Origin: Achromobacter sp. MYb9
GTDB lineage: Bacteria; Pseudomonadota; Gammaproteobacteria; Burkholderiales; Burkholderiaceae_B
Assembly (NCBI RefSeq): GCF_002975275.1
Contig: NZ_PCOQ01000001.1
Coordinates: 310,001-374,000 of the forward strand
Reading direction: 5' to 3'
Length of the DNA: 64,000 nt
The notes beneath the pieces were generated by a model. The model searched no databases and was not told the origin of the DNA. It worked only from the letters and a program-made list of their open reading frames with translations. Shown piece after piece: positions 33,682 to 44,208 of this stretch; positions within the stretch are counted from its first letter, which is position 1, and every line of letters begins with the position of its first letter. A program made the position numbers and the translations under genes.

Positions 33682-34439
33682 TTAGTCTCTTGAGCCACTG
33701 CCACGGGCAGCGACAATTGCGCGGTTTTGCGCGCCTTGCCCGACTTGCGGGCAGCCTTGGTCGCCGGGCTGATGGCCAGCGCGGCCTCCAACGCCAGCTT
33801 GGCCGCCGATTGCTCGGCGGCGCGGCGGCTGGCGCCGGGCGCCATAACCTTGATCTCGAGCGCCGGGATGGCACACTCGACTTCGAACTGCTGGCTGTGG
33901 GCCGCGCCATGTGTGGCCACCACCGTATACAACGGCAGCGCCAGCTTGCGGCCTTGCAGGAATTCCTGCAGCAAGGTCTTGGCGTCCTTGCCCAGCGTTT
34001 TGGGGTCGACCGACGCCAGCACCGGTTGGTACTGACGCACGATCACGCGGCGCGCGGCGTCGAAACCCGCGTCCAGGAAGACGGCGCCGAACAGCGCCTC
34101 GACCGTATCCGCAAGAATGGACGGCCGGCGGAACCCGCCGCTCTTCAATTCACCTTCGCCCAGGCGCAGGTACTGCGATAGTTCCAGACGCTGCGCGATA
34201 TCCGCCAGCGACGCCTGTTTGACCAGGTTCGCCCGCAGCCGCGACAGATCGCCTTCGTCGATTTTGGAAAACCGCTCGAACAGCATGGCCGCGACGACGA
34301 AATTCAACACGGAATCCCCAAGGAATTCCAAGCGCTCGTTGTGGCGCGCACCGTGACTGCGATGCGTCAGTGCCTGTTCCAACAAGCCTGCATCACCGAA
34401 GTGGTGATCCAGGCGATTTTCTAGCGTGGCTAGCGACAT
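33678..34439 (-). CDS. rnc: Ribonuclease III
   Basis: 253 residues. The signature [11 protein letters not shown] at 35-45 provides the metal-binding acids, with [15 protein letters not shown] as the second acidic site. A dsRNA-binding domain covers about 155-225, followed by a basic, Ala/Lys-rich tail. It processes rRNA precursors and double-stranded RNA. The gene starts 2 nt after the lepB stop and overlaps era by 4 nt. Confidence 0.96.
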   Translation of the reverse strand: MSLATLENRLDHHFGDAGLLEQALTHRSHGARHNERLEFLGDSVLNFVVAAMLFERFSKIDEGDLSRLRANLVKQASLADIAQRLELSQYLRLGEGELKSGGFRRPSILADTVEALFGAVFLDAGFDAARRVIVRQYQPVLASVDPKTLGKDAKTLLQEFLQGRKLALPLYTVVATHGAAHSQQFEVECAIPALEIKVMAPGASRRAAEQSAAKLALEAALAISPATKAARKSGKARKTAQLSLPVAVAQETK

Positions 34440-34441
34440 AA

Positions 34442-35326
34442 TCAGTTGAACCGGCCGATGCGGCTGAGATCGCTGAAATTCATCCAGATGAAAAACGCGC
34501 GTCCGACGATATTGGCTTCAGGTACGAAGCCCCAGTAGCGGCTGTCCGCGCTGTTGTCCCGATTATCGCCCATGGCGAAATAACTGCCGTCAGGTACTTT
34601 GCAGCGTACCCCATTGCGGCTGTATTGGCAGTTTCCGCGGTTGGGAAATTGCCACATCGGCGAATAATCTTGCGGCTTGTTCTCATCCAGCAGGATTTTG
34701 TGCTCAACGTCGCCCAACTTCTCTTTATATTGTGCAATATATGAGACACGGTCGGGCTCAAAATAGTCGCCGTCGCGTACATGCGGCACCAATTCGCCGT
34801 TTATGTACAGTTTTTTGTCCAGGTAGGCGATCTCGTCGCCCGGCAGGCCCACCACGCGCTTGATGTAATCCACGTCCGGATCCACCGGATAGCGGAACAC
34901 GAACACATCGCCGCGCTTGGGTTTGCCGATCTCGACGACCTTCTTGTCGATCACGGGCAGGCGCAAGCCATAGCTGAACTTGTTCACCAGGATCAGGTCG
35001 CCCGACTGCAGCGTGGGCAGCATCGAACCCGACGGGATCCGGAACGGCTCCACCACGAACGAACGCAGCATGAAGACGAACAGGATGACGGGAAAAAAGC
35101 TGACGGCGTACTCGATCCACCACGGCACGCGCCGCGCGGCATCGCCAGCCTCGCGGCGAAGGCGCTCGGCTTCCTGAGCGTCTCCGACCAAGGCTGCGTC
35201 GTACTGCGCCATTGCCGCTTGGGCGCGGGCTTCGCGACCACGTCGCAGCACCGCAAGATCAAGCACCCAGATAATGCCGGTCAAGACCAGCAGAACAAAC
35301 AGGATCAGGGCAAAGTTCCAACTCAT
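34442..35326 (-). CDS. lepB: Signal peptidase I
   Basis: 294 residues with two N-terminal membrane helices (about 5-23 and 73-92). The catalytic serine is Ser101 in PSGSMLPTL and the general-base lysine is Lys156 in [27 protein letters not shown] is box E. It removes Sec and Tat leaders in the periplasm. The gene lies 23 nt after lepA and 2 nt before rnc. Confidence 0.96.
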   Translation of the reverse strand: MSWNFALILFVLLVLTGIIWVLDLAVLRRGREARAQAAMAQYDAALVGDAQEAERLRREAGDAARRVPWWIEYAVSFFPVILFVFMLRSFVVEPFRIPSGSMLPTLQSGDLILVNKFSYGLRLPVIDKKVVEIGKPKRGDVFVFRYPVDPDVDYIKRVVGLPGDEIAYLDKKLYINGELVPHVRDGDYFEPDRVSYIAQYKEKLGDVEHKILLDENKPQDYSPMWQFPNRGNCQYSRNGVRCKVPDGSYFAMGDNRDNSADSRYWGFVPEANIVGRAFFIWMNFSDLSRIGRFN

Positions 35327-35349
35327 CAGCTAACCGCCTTCTTTTGGTT

Positions 35350-37143
35350 CTACTTGTCTTCCACTTGCAGGATGGCCAGGAACGCCTCCTGCGGAATTTC
35401 CACGCTACCCACCTGCTTCATGCGCTTCTTACCGGCTTTCTGCTTTTCCAGCAGCTTCTTCTTGCGCGAGATATCGCCGCCGTAGCACTTGGCCAGCACG
35501 TTCTTGCGCAGCGCCTTCACGTTTTCGCGCGCGATGATTTCAGCGCCGATGGCGGCCTGGATCACCACGTCGAACATCTGGCGCGGGATCAGGCCGCGCA
35601 TGCGGGTCACGACGTCGCGGGCGCGATGGCGCGCGTTGCTGCGGTGGACAATCACGGCCAGCGCATCCACGCGGTCGTTGTTGATCAGCAGGTCCACGCG
35701 CACCACGTCGGCCGAGCGGTATTCCAGGAATTCGTAGTCCATCGAGGCATAGCCGCGCGATACCGACTTCAGCTTGTCGAAGAAGTCCAGCACGATCTCG
35801 GCCAGCGGGATCTCGTACACCAGATGGACCTGGCGGCCGTGATAGCTCATGTTGACCTGCGAGCCGCGCTTGTTATTGCACAGCGTCATGACGGGACCGA
35901 CGTAGTCCTGCGGCATGAACAGCGTGACCTTCACGATGGGCTCGCGGATGTCCTGGATCTTGCCCACTTCCGGCATGCGCGACGGGCTTTCCACGGTGAT
36001 CACCGAGCCGTCGCGCTGCTCGACCTCGTACACCACCGACGGCGCGGTGGTGATGATGTCCATGTCGAACTCGCGCTCCAGGCGTTCCTGCACGATCTCC
36101 ATGTGCAAAAGGCCCAGGAAACCGCAGCGGAAGCCGAAGCCCAGCGCCTGCGAGACTTCCGGTTCGAACATCAGCGCGGCGTCGTTCAGCTTCAGCTTGT
36201 CGAGCGAATCGCGCAGCTGGTCGTATTCCGAACTTTCCACCGGGTACAGGCCCGCGAACACCTGCGGCTTGACTTCCTTGAAGCCGGGCAACGCGCTGGC
36301 GGCCGGCTTATTGGCCAGGGTGACGGTATCGCCCACCTTGGCGTCTTCCAGCTGCTTGATGCCAGCGATGATGAAGCCCACTTCGCCCGCCGACAGGTGC
36401 GGACGCTGCTGCGACTTCGGCGTGAATACGCCGGTCTGCTCGCACAAGTGGGTGGCGCCGGAGGCCATCAGCAGAATCTTGTCCTTGGGCTTGAGCACGC
36501 CATTGATGATGCGCACCAGCATCACGACGCCCACGTAGTTGTCGAACCAGGAGTCGATGACCAGCGCCTGCAGCGGCGCGTCGGGATCGCCCTTGGGCGC
36601 CGGCACCCGCGCCACGATGGTTTCCAGGATTTCGTCGATGCCCATGCCCGTCTTGGCGCTGGCCAGCACGGCTTCCGAGGCGTCGATGCCGATCACGTCT
36701 TCGACTTCCTGGCGCGCGCCTTCGGGATCGGCCTGCGGCAGATCCATCTTGTTCAAAACCGGCACGACTTCCACGCCCAGTTCGATGGCGGTGTAGCAGT
36801 TGGCGACCGTCTGCGCTTCCACGCCCTGGGACGCATCCACCACCAGCAGCGCGCCTTCGCACGCCGACAGCGAGCGGCTGACTTCATACGAGAAGTCCAC
36901 GTGCCCCGGGGTGTCGATCAGGTTCAGGTTGTAGGTCTTGCCGTCCTTCGCCTTGTAATGCAGGGCGGCGGTCTGAGCCTTGATGGTGATGCCGCGCTCG
37001 CGTTCGATTTCCATGGAATCGAGCACCTGCGCCGACATTTCGCGATCCGCCAATCCGCCGCAGCGCTGGATCAGGCGATCGGCCAGGGTCGATTTACCGT
37101 GATCGATGTGGGCAATGATGGAGAAGTTGCGAATATGCTGCAT
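35350..37143 (-). CDS. lepA: Elongation factor 4 (LepA)
   Basis: 597 residues from ATG 37143 ([19 protein letters not shown]); the longer open frame is leader. GTPase motifs [17 protein letters not shown] and NKMDLP are followed by EF-G-like domains and the LepA-specific C-terminus ending [24 protein letters not shown]. LepA acts on ribosomes under stress and in initiation/biogenesis. A minus-strand terminator lies 113 nt upstream, so lepA-lepB-rnc-era-recO should have its own promoter as well. Confidence 0.97.
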   Translation of the reverse strand: MQHIRNFSIIAHIDHGKSTLADRLIQRCGGLADREMSAQVLDSMEIERERGITIKAQTAALHYKAKDGKTYNLNLIDTPGHVDFSYEVSRSLSACEGALLVVDASQGVEAQTVANCYTAIELGVEVVPVLNKMDLPQADPEGARQEVEDVIGIDASEAVLASAKTGMGIDEILETIVARVPAPKGDPDAPLQALVIDSWFDNYVGVVMLVRIINGVLKPKDKILLMASGATHLCEQTGVFTPKSQQRPHLSAGEVGFIIAGIKQLEDAKVGDTVTLANKPAASALPGFKEVKPQVFAGLYPVESSEYDQLRDSLDKLKLNDAALMFEPEVSQALGFGFRCGFLGLLHMEIVQERLEREFDMDIITTAPSVVYEVEQRDGSVITVESPSRMPEVGKIQDIREPIVKVTLFMPQDYVGPVMTLCNNKRGSQVNMSYHGRQVHLVYEIPLAEIVLDFFDKLKSVSRGYASMDYEFLEYRSADVVRVDLLINNDRVDALAVIVHRSNARHRARDVVTRMRGLIPRQMFDVVIQAAIGAEIIARENVKALRKNVLAKCYGGDISRKKKLLEKQKAGKKRMKQVGSVEIPQEAFLAILQVEDK

Positions 37144-37255
37144 GCTTGAAATTATAAGGGACGGAACACTCGGCACATGGCCGGAAGACACCGCCGCCGG
37201 AGTACGCACGGCTGACGTGAGGGGCGCTGGCGGGCCGCTGGTAGGCAATGCCCGG

Positions 37256-37286
37256 GCAAAAACGAGGGGGCGCCAGGCGCCCCCTC
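37256..37286 (-). terminator. Terminator between mucD and lepA
   Basis: GAGGGGGCG and CGCCCCCTC (37264-37286) pair around CCAGG; on the minus strand the stem is followed by GTTTTTG. It lies about 88 nt after the mucD stop and separates the sigma-E operon from lepA. Confidence 0.75.
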
Positions 37287-37373
37287 TTGCGGCAACCAGC
37301 CATTTTAGCTGGTCTTGGGGTTTTTTTTCTGCCGCCGGGCCGCGCCGGGGCAAAAAGCGACGCGCTTTAGCCC

Positions 37374-38855
37374 TTACTTCGAGGCCGGAACCGCCACCCA
37401 TTGCGTCTGATCGCCCCGGCGCACCAGCAAACCTGCGGCGCGGGACTTGTCCAGCTTGCTCACGAGCGTGGCGAATTGCTTGGCGCCGGTGACGTCAGTG
37501 TCGTTCAAGGCCAACACAATGTCGCCTTCCTGCAACCCGGCCTTGGCGGCCGCACCTTCAGCGACCTTCACCTGGACGCCGCCCTTGATGCGCAGCTTCT
37601 TCTGCACATCGGCTGGCACATCCACCACCCCCAGGCCCAACGCGTTCGTGACTTCGGGAGCCGGCGCCGGCTTCTTGCCCGCCGCCGCGGCCTTTTCGGT
37701 CGGGATTTCGCCCACCTTGACCGACAGCGTCATGCTCTTGCCCTTGCGCCACACTTCCATGTCGGCGCGCGTGCCCGGCTTGGTTTCGCCCACGATGCGC
37801 GGCAGATCAGACCAACGCTTGATCGGCTCGTTGTTGAACTTCAGGATCACGTCGCCCGGCTGCACGCCCGCTTCTTCGGCAGGACCTTCGGCCTCCACGC
37901 TGCTGACCAGCGCGCCTTCGGCCTTCGGCAGGCCGATGGCTTCGGCCACGTCCTTGCCAACTTCGCCGATCTGCACGCCGACCCGGCCGCGGGTAACCTT
38001 GCCCGTGGCGCGCAACTGATCGACCACGCGCATCGCTTCGTCGATCGGGATGGCCAGCGAGATGCCCATGAAACCGCCGCTGCGCGAAATGATCTGGGAA
38101 TTGATGCCGACGACTTCGCCGTCCAGGTTGATCAGCGGGCCGCCCGAGTTGCCGGGGTTCACGGCCACGTCGGTCTGGATGAACGGCAGATATTCGCCGG
38201 TATCGCGACCAATCGCGCTGACGATGCCCGACGTCACGGTGGAGTCCAGGCCGAACGGCGAACCGATGGCCAGCACCCACTGCCCCTTCTTCAGCTTCTT
38301 GGGGTCGCCGATGACCAGCGGGATCATGTCCTTGGTTTCGATCTTGATCAGCGCAACGTCGGTGCGCTCATCGGTGCCGATGACCTTGGCTTTGAATTCG
38401 CGGCCGTCGGTGAGCGTGACGTAGATGTCCGTCGCGTCGACCACCACATGGTTGTTGGTCAGAATGTAGCCATCTTCGGAAATGAAGAAGCCCGACCCCA
38501 CGCCACGCGGCACGGTACGCTCTTCAGGTTGCGAAGGCTGGGGCCGCTGACGTGGCGTCGGCGCCTGGCCGCCCGGGCCCGGAGGCTGGAATTCGGGGCC
38601 GAAGAACCAGCGGAACAATTCGTAAGGGTCGCCGCCGCCGCCGGGGCCGGGGCCGCGCACGGGCACGGTGGCCGTCGTGCGGATGTTCACGACCGCAGGG
38701 TCGGCTTTTTCAACAATGCCCGTAAAGTCGGGCAACGCCACGGTGGGCGTCTGCGCCACCGAAGCCGGGACGTACGCGGCGGACATCGCCACACTTGCCG
38801 CCACAACCGCCAGAAAGCGCCGGAAAAAAGCGTTCGACACCGTCATTGCTTTCAT
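37374..38855 (-). CDS. mucD: Periplasmic serine protease DegP/MucD
   Basis: 493 residues. Signal peptide to about residue 35 (PASVAQ), a Pro/Gly-rich loop at about 66-117, then the trypsin-like domain with His136 (TNNHVV), Asp166 (ERTDVALIK) and Ser237 (GNSGGPL), and two PDZ domains (about 285-370 and 400-490). It degrades misfolded envelope proteins. Its place after mucA-mucB equals the Pseudomonas algU-mucA-mucB-mucD order, so it should belong to the sigma-E operon. A 41-nt gap separates it from mucB. Confidence 0.95.
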   Translation of the reverse strand: MKAMTVSNAFFRRFLAVVAASVAMSAAYVPASVAQTPTVALPDFTGIVEKADPAVVNIRTTATVPVRGPGPGGGGDPYELFRWFFGPEFQPPGPGGQAPTPRQRPQPSQPEERTVPRGVGSGFFISEDGYILTNNHVVVDATDIYVTLTDGREFKAKVIGTDERTDVALIKIETKDMIPLVIGDPKKLKKGQWVLAIGSPFGLDSTVTSGIVSAIGRDTGEYLPFIQTDVAVNPGNSGGPLINLDGEVVGINSQIISRSGGFMGISLAIPIDEAMRVVDQLRATGKVTRGRVGVQIGEVGKDVAEAIGLPKAEGALVSSVEAEGPAEEAGVQPGDVILKFNNEPIKRWSDLPRIVGETKPGTRADMEVWRKGKSMTLSVKVGEIPTEKAAAAGKKPAPAPEVTNALGLGVVDVPADVQKKLRIKGGVQVKVAEGAAAKAGLQEGDIVLALNDTDVTGAKQFATLVSKLDKSRAAGLLVRRGDQTQWVAVPASK

Positions 38856-38896
38856 AAGTTACTCCGAAATTGCTGCTAGCCGCTCCGGGGCCCGGA

Positions 38897-39976
38897 TCAC
38901 TTGGACCCGGCGGTCCCGGTTGCCGGTGCTGCCGCCGCAGGCGCGGCGGGCACATACTCTGTCGCTTCCGCCAACTGTTCCAACGTCGCCACGGGCACTT
39001 CGCCCACGGCCGTCAGCCAGAAATCCGCAATTCGCGTTCCGTAGACGGTAATCGACCCGCGCTGCGCGGCGCCATGGGGAGGATGATGACCGCGCTGGCT
39101 GTCATAGGGTTCGATGAAGACCGATATGGCCGCCAGGCCATCGGACAGCACCATCTGGCTGACGGTTGCGCCGCGCCCCATCGAGCGCGCCACCTGCATG
39201 ATCACCTTGAAGCCCTTGGGCGCCGGGATGCGCCACCCCTGGGCCGACAGGTCCACAGGCGCCATCGAGGGCTCAAGCACCTTCCAGTCGCGGGTGCTCC
39301 AGCGCGACGTCAACAATTGGGGATCGACTTCCGAACCCAGGCGCAATGACGTGAACGACACCTGCTCGACCACGCCGCGCGCGGCATTCAGCGTCTGGGC
39401 CTTCAGCAGCAGATTGGTTTCGACGTCGGCGCACAGGCGGTAGCCGTAACGCAGCTTGTCCAGGGGCTCGATCGTGATCAGCCGGCATTCGCGGCCCGCC
39501 ACCCGATGCAATTTGGGTTCGGTGCTGATTTTGTAGTGTTCAGCCAGATTGGCGGGATCGCCCAGCAACAGGCCGGGAAAGCGGTCGCCGCGCCGGCGCT
39601 CGACCAGCACGGTCTTGCGCTCGGGAATCAGGCACTGCACGTTTTCGTTATGCCGCAGGTATTCGCGCGGCTGGCCATCCAGGATTTCCAGGCGTTCTCG
39701 TTCGCCGGTGCCGTCCAGCACGTGCACCAGGCGCGAAGACTGGATCATTTCGCCCTGCTGATACATGAAGACGCCAGCGTAGTCCTGCTTGCGCGCGGCC
39801 TGCTGAATGCGCGACAGCAACTGGACGACGTCGTCGGCCGCCGGCACGGCGTCGGCGGCGCGCGCGGGTTCATGCGCGGCCAGGAAAGCAGTCAGAAGCG
39901 TGGCGGCGAACCAGCCAGCGCGGTGCGCGTGCCAGGAAGCTGCGCGCGGCCAACGTGTGGGTAACACCAGCGCCAT
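38897..39976 (-). CDS. mucB: Sigma-E regulatory protein MucB/RseB
   Basis: 359 residues from ATG 39976, overlapping the mucA stop (ATGA); a TTG one codon earlier is unlikely. A signal peptide ends near EPARAADA. VVQLLSRIQQAARKQDYAGVFMYQQG and HVLDGTGERERLEILDGQPRE are typical of the large LolA-like domain. RseB binds the periplasmic part of the anti-sigma factor and senses LPS/lipoprotein intermediates. The C-terminal tail is Ala/Pro-rich. Confidence 0.93.
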   Translation of the reverse strand: MALVLPTRWPRAASWHAHRAGWFAATLLTAFLAAHEPARAADAVPAADDVVQLLSRIQQAARKQDYAGVFMYQQGEMIQSSRLVHVLDGTGERERLEILDGQPREYLRHNENVQCLIPERKTVLVERRRGDRFPGLLLGDPANLAEHYKISTEPKLHRVAGRECRLITIEPLDKLRYGYRLCADVETNLLLKAQTLNAARGVVEQVSFTSLRLGSEVDPQLLTSRWSTRDWKVLEPSMAPVDLSAQGWRIPAPKGFKVIMQVARSMGRGATVSQMVLSDGLAAISVFIEPYDSQRGHHPPHGAAQRGSITVYGTRIADFWLTAVGEVPVATLEQLAEATEYVPAAPAAAAPATGTAGSK

Positions 39977-40482
39977 CAACGTCCCGCCCCGACGTCGAAC
40001 GAGACTTGCCGCACCGCGCTGGGACCGGCCATCTGACGATGGGCTTCCAGGTAGTCGCGCAGGCCCGCGTCATCCGCGGAGGCAGGCGTGCCGCTGGCGT
40101 CGGCCAGCACGCGCACTTCAGTCGCCGGCGCGCCCGTCAGGTAAGGCTGGGCCACCCAGGCGACGGTCGCCACGGCGGCGGCCACCGCCAGGCCGGACAG
40201 GCCATAGCGCAACGGCGAACGGCGCCGGGGCGCCGCGACGATCGGCAATTCGGCGTCCAGCGCCCGTGCCAGCCGGGACTGGAAAGCAGCGCTGGGCGTC
40301 AATGCCAGATCGGAATTGCGGAGGGAATCACCGATCAAATGATAGGTGTCCCAGGTCTGACGTCCTTCCTTGGACAACAGGCCGGGAAAAATATCGTCGG
40401 AATCTTCTCCGTCCATCCAGGCGGAAACCGATTCCTCCCAGGAGGATTCGGCGATTTCAACGGACTTGGCTGCGGTTTGCAT
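39976..40482 (-). CDS. mucA: Anti-sigma-E factor RseA/MucA
   Basis: 168 residues from ATG 40482 (AAGGAG 8 nt upstream). The N-terminal cytoplasmic domain ESVSAWMDGE and TWDTYHLIGDSLR matches the RseA sigma-binding fold. A single membrane helix (GLSGLAVAAAVATVAWVAQPYL) lies at about 95-117, with a short periplasmic tail. It holds RpoE inactive until site-1/site-2 proteolysis. It lies 12 nt after rpoE and overlaps mucB by 4 nt. Confidence 0.93.
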   Translation of the reverse strand: MQTAAKSVEIAESSWEESVSAWMDGEDSDDIFPGLLSKEGRQTWDTYHLIGDSLRNSDLALTPSAAFQSRLARALDAELPIVAAPRRRSPLRYGLSGLAVAAAVATVAWVAQPYLTGAPATEVRVLADASGTPASADDAGLRDYLEAHRQMAGPSAVRQVSFDVGAGR

Positions 40483-40494
40483 GACTGCCACTCC

Positions 40495-41094
40495 TTACCA
40501 GCGACGCTCGGCATCGGTGCCAAGCAATGGACGCAATTTGGTCGCGATGGCCTCGCGCGCACGAAAAATGCGGGAGCGCACCGTACCGATCGGGCAATCC
40601 ATGCTCTGGGCGATGTCTTCGTAACTCATACCTTCGATTTCACGCAGGACAATTGCGGTGCGCAACTCTTCGGGCAATTCCTCGATGGCCGCGTTCACCG
40701 TCTCGGCGATTTCGCGGCTGGCAACCATGGACTCCGGCGTGCTTATATCGGTTAGGTTGTCGGTTTCGTTAAAAGTTTCACCGTCTTCCGTTTCTATCGC
40801 ATTTGGCGCGCTGGGCCGCCGGCCTTGCGAGGCCAGCCAATTGCGCGCCGTATTGATGGCGATACGATACAACCAGGTGTAGAACGCGCTGTCGCCCCGG
40901 AATTGGGGCAAGGCCCGATAGGCCTTGATGAAGGCTTCCTGGGCCACGTCCTCGATTTCGGAGGGGTCGCGGATCATTCGGGCCAGCAGGCGCAGGATCT
41001 TGCGCTGGTACTTCAGCACCAACAGATCGAAGGCCTTCTTGTCGCCCCGCTGAACGCGCGCGACAAGCTCGGCGTCGACTTCGCGCTCGCTCAT
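40495..41094 (-). CDS. rpoE: RNA polymerase sigma-E factor (RpoE/AlgU)
   Basis: 199 residues from ATG 41094, overlapping the upstream gene's stop (ATGA). Region 2 shows AFDLLVLKYQRKILRLL, EIEDVAQEAFIKAYRAL and FYTWLYRIAINTARNWL; region 4 shows LPEELRTAIVLREIEGMSYEDIA and GTVRSRIFRARE. This is a full-length ECF01-type sigma factor controlling envelope stress genes. No clear GAACTT/TCTGA-type autoregulated promoter was found directly upstream; it is embedded after fabF and a YgfX-like gene. Confidence 0.96.
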   Translation of the reverse strand: MSEREVDAELVARVQRGDKKAFDLLVLKYQRKILRLLARMIRDPSEIEDVAQEAFIKAYRALPQFRGDSAFYTWLYRIAINTARNWLASQGRRPSAPNAIETEDGETFNETDNLTDISTPESMVASREIAETVNAAIEELPEELRTAIVLREIEGMSYEDIAQSMDCPIGTVRSRIFRAREAIATKLRPLLGTDAERRW

Positions 41095-41585
41095 GACGCC
41101 TCCTGCGGGCGTGCCGCCGGCTGCGCGCGCCGCGCCGTGCCCGTCAGCAGGCAAAGGCGCCGCCAGGACTCGGGTCGCAGCGTCCGTTGCCAGACGGTGA
41201 GGGTGATTGTGCTATTTGTAAAGGCCGTACTCCCGGTGGGCAAGGGCTGCAGGGTGAGCGTGAGCCAGCGGGGGCCGCGCTGCTGGTTCAGCAGCACCGC
41301 GTCTTGCCAGCCTTGCGGCTGGCGTACCTGCCAGCGCCCCGCCCCGGTCGCCGTGCGTATTGCCGATACCGGGGACAGGCTGCTCCGTGGCGAGTGTAAC
41401 AGCCCGGCCAGCACAAGCAGCAGCGCAATCACCGCGCCTGCCGCCCATGCCATGCCGCCCCAGGAAGCTGCCGTCAGCGCGCAGGCGGCGGCCACGGCGA
41501 TCGCCAGGCCGCCAAGCGCGCGGACGCCGGGCGGCTGCCCGGCAGGCACCTGAAACGACCAGCGCCCTGCGTCCGAGCCTTCCAA
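41091..41585 (-). CDS. Small YgfX-like inner-membrane protein between fabF and rpoE
   Basis: Up to 164 residues; the first possible start is a TTG 1 nt after the fabF stop, with no good ribosome binding site, and a GTG 12 codons later is an alternative. Two adjacent hydrophobic helices (about 25-44 and 46-62) are followed by a soluble part with WQDAVLLNQQRGPRWLTL and a C-terminal ITLTVWQRTLRPESWRRLCLL. This two-helix plus LWPD/RRL-like ending resembles the YgfX/CptA family, which is often encoded near rpoE-type operons in beta-proteobacteria. Overlaps rpoE by ATGA. Confidence 0.6.
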   Translation of the reverse strand: MEGSDAGRWSFQVPAGQPPGVRALGGLAIAVAAACALTAASWGGMAWAAGAVIALLLVLAGLLHSPRSSLSPVSAIRTATGAGRWQVRQPQGWQDAVLLNQQRGPRWLTLTLQPLPTGSTAFTNSTITLTVWQRTLRPESWRRLCLLTGTARRAQPAARPQEAS

Positions 41586-41586
41586 A

Positions 41587-42816
41587 TCAGACCCGGCGAA
41601 CGGCCATGGAGCCGTTGGTGCCGCCGAAGCCGAATGAATTGGACAGGCCGACCTCGATCTTCATCTGCCGCGCTTCGTTCGCGCAGTAATCCAGATCGCA
41701 TTCCGGATCTTGATTGAAGATGTTGATCGTGGGAGGCGACACCTGGTTGTACACGGCCAGCGTGGTGAACACTGCCTCGATGCCGCCCGCTGCGCCGAGC
41801 AAGTGCCCGGTCATGGACTTGGTCGAGTTGACCACCAGCTTCTTGGCGTGATCGCCGAACGCCAGCTTCAGCGCATCGGTTTCGTTCTTGTCGCCAAGCG
41901 GCGTGGACGTACCGTGGGCGTTGACATACTGGATGTCATCCGCATTCAGGCCACCGTTGCGCAGCGCGTTGAGCACGCCGCGGCGCGGGCCGTCCTTGTC
42001 CGGAGCCGTGATGTGGTGTGCGTCCGAGCTCATGCCATAGCCCGCGAGCTCGCCATAGATGCGCGCGCCGCGCTTCTTGGCATGCTCGTACTCTTCCAGC
42101 ACGAGAACGCCAGCGCCCTCGCCCAGCACGAAGCCGTCGCGGTCTCGGTCCCAGGGGCGCGAGGCCGTCTGAGGATCATCGTTACGGGTCGACAGCGCAC
42201 GCATCGCGGCAAAACCGCCGATGCCCAGCGGGGACACGGTCGATTCGGCGCCGCCCGCCACCATGACGTCCGCATCGCCATATTCGATCAGGCGCGCAGC
42301 GTCGCCGATGCAATGCAGACCGGTGGTGCAGGCCGAGACGACGGCGTAGCTCGGACCCTTCATGCCGTAGACAATGGACAAATGACCGGAGATCAGGTTG
42401 ATCAGCGAACCCGGCACGAAGAACGGCGAGATCCGTCGCGGACCCTTGGCCAGGTACTCGACCTGGGTTTCTTCGATGCGCGGCAAACCGCCGATACCGG
42501 AGCCCACGATCACGCCGATGCGCTCGGCATTGGCTTCGGTGACTTCCAGGCCGCAATCGCGCCATGCCTGCATCCCGGCAGCCAGGCCGTAATGGATGAA
42601 TGTATCCATCTGGCGGGCTTCTTTGGACGAGACATAGGTGCTGATGTCGAAGTCTTTGACTTCGCCAGCAATGTGCGTGGTGATGGCCGAGGGATCGAAA
42701 CGGGTGATGCGGCTGATGCCAGAACGTCCGTTGACGATATTGTCCCAAGCGGTGGTCAGGTCGTTCCCTACGGGAGAAACGATACCAAGGCCGGTGATGA
42801 CGACACGTCGCTTCAC
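41587..42816 (-). CDS. fabF: 3-oxoacyl-ACP synthase II (KASII)
   Basis: 409 residues from GTG 42816 (GAGGAG 7 nt upstream, giving the standard [18 protein letters not shown]). Catalytic Cys163 is in VVSACTTG, with the two histidines in [11 protein letters not shown] and [12 protein letters not shown]. It elongates acyl-ACP in fatty-acid synthesis. It follows acpP after a 184-nt gap that holds a strong hairpin, and runs into the YgfX-like gene with no space. Confidence 0.96.
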   Translation of the reverse strand: MKRRVVITGLGIVSPVGNDLTTAWDNIVNGRSGISRITRFDPSAITTHIAGEVKDFDISTYVSSKEARQMDTFIHYGLAAGMQAWRDCGLEVTEANAERIGVIVGSGIGGLPRIEETQVEYLAKGPRRISPFFVPGSLINLISGHLSIVYGMKGPSYAVVSACTTGLHCIGDAARLIEYGDADVMVAGGAESTVSPLGIGGFAAMRALSTRNDDPQTASRPWDRDRDGFVLGEGAGVLVLEEYEHAKKRGARIYGELAGYGMSSDAHHITAPDKDGPRRGVLNALRNGGLNADDIQYVNAHGTSTPLGDKNETDALKLAFGDHAKKLVVNSTKSMTGHLLGAAGGIEAVFTTLAVYNQVSPPTINIFNQDPECDLDYCANEARQMKIEVGLSNSFGFGGTNGSMAVRRV

Positions 42817-42955
42817 GGATGACTCCTCAAACAGACAAAAGAAAGGCGGCTTTCGGGATGCGCTGCACGTGTGGCCCACGCGAAAGCGGGTCGGGCATGA
42901 CTACGCCCTTCCTGCATGTGGACCACACGGCAAATTCCTGAAACCGCCCCGTTTC

Positions 42956-42984
42956 CCGGTTGAACCCGAAAGTCGGGCAACCGG
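42956..42984 (-). promoter_or_regulatory. Hairpin between acpP and fabF
   Basis: CCGGTTG (42956-42962) pairs with CAACCGG (42978-42984) and, inside, CCCGA (42965-42969) with TCGGG (42973-42977), leaving a 2-nt bulge and an AAG loop. It begins 16 nt after the acpP stop on the minus strand and has no U-tract. It may attenuate read-through or stabilise acpP mRNA. Confidence 0.65.
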
Positions 42985-43000
42985 AAGGTATAGGCTGAGC

Positions 43001-43240
43001 TTACTGCTTACCGTGCGAATTGATGTAGTCAATCGCTTGTTGCACGGTCGTGATCTTTTCGGCCTCTTCGTCGGGGATCTCGGTCTCGAATTCGTCTTCG
43101 AGCGCCATGACCAGTTCGACCATGTCGAGCGAATCGGCACCGAGGTCGTCAAGGAAGGAGGATTCGTTCTTGATCTCGGCTTCGTTCACGCCAAGTTGTT
43201 CAGCGACGATCTTCTTGACGCGCTGTTCGATGCTTTCCAT
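43001..43240 (-). CDS. acpP: Acyl carrier protein
   Basis: 79 residues from ATG 43240 (GGAGATCTGC directly upstream). Very acidic; [12 protein letters not shown] carries the phosphopantetheine serine at 37. It carries growing acyl chains for FabD, FabH, FabG and FabF encoded alongside, and for PlsX. The 214-nt gap from fabG probably contains its own promoter, and a GGCGGCC/GGCCGCC hairpin sits at 43422-43437. Confidence 0.97.
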
Positions 43241-43454
43241 GCAGATCTCCAATTGGGAAAAATCCCGCGAATTATAGCCAAGCGTAGAGGAAAGCAACGC
43301 CTGGCCGTGACAAAAATAACACCGCGCACTTTTTCTGTCGCCCTGAAGGGCGCAGGAATACCGGTGTGCGGCGTTTCCGGATGAACTGCGCGCGGCCTCG
43401 CCGGTTGCCCGGCGGCGGCAAGGCGGCCTGGGCCGCCCGCGCGCAATTCGTGAT

Positions 43455-44204
43455 TTATTGCATGTACATCCCGCCGTTTACGTGCAGGGTGGTGCCGGTA
43501 ATGTAACCCGCTTGCGGCCCGGACAAAAAGGCCACCGCATGGGCGATGTCCTCGGGCGAGCCCAAACGGCCCAGCGGAATCTGCTGCAACAGCGCCGTCG
43601 TCTGGCTTTCAGCCAGCGCGCGCGTCATATCGGTGTCGATGAAGCCGGGCGCAACGCAGTTCACGGTGATGTTGCGGCTGCCCAACTCACGGGCCAGTGC
43701 GCGCGACATACCCGACACGCCCGCCTTGGCGGCGGCGTAGTTGGCCTGACCGGCGTTGCCGCTGGAACCCACCACCGACGTAACGTTGATGATGCGTCCC
43801 CAGCGAGCCTTCATCATGCTGCGCAACACGGCGCGCGACAGGCGGAACACGGACGTCAGATTCGTGTCCAGCACCGCCGACCAATCGTCGTCCTTCATGC
43901 GCATCGCCAGCGTATCGCGCGTGATGCCAGCATTATTGACGAGGATATGCGGACCGCCGCCTTCCTTGCCCAGCGCGTCGATCAATGCGTCGCAGGCTTC
44001 GGCATCGGTCACGTTCAGCACCACGCCACGGCCGCCGCACGGCGCCAGGGCTTCGGTAATGGCGGCCGCGCCCGATTCGGACGTCGCGGTGCCCACGACG
44101 GTTGCGCCGCGCGCAGCCAGTTCCTGGGCGATGGCGCGGCCGATGCCGCGCGTGGCGCCGGTCACAAGGGCGATCTTGCCCTGCAATTCGATCGAGTTGT
44201 CCAT
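43455..44204 (-). CDS. fabG: 3-oxoacyl-ACP reductase
   Basis: 249 residues from ATG 44204. TGATRGIG is the NADPH-binding motif, NNAG follows, and the catalytic Tyr and Lys are in NYAAAKAG at about 155-159 with an upstream Ser in VVGSSGN. It reduces 3-oxoacyl-ACP. It lies 4 nt after fabD. It ends MYMQ, and no terminator is seen before acpP. Confidence 0.95.
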
Positions 44205-44208
44205 GTGT

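Noticed and set aside
35344-37149. A 601-residue open frame antisense to lepA
   Set aside because: Same reason: His/Gln/Arg-rich shadow of a securely identified gene.
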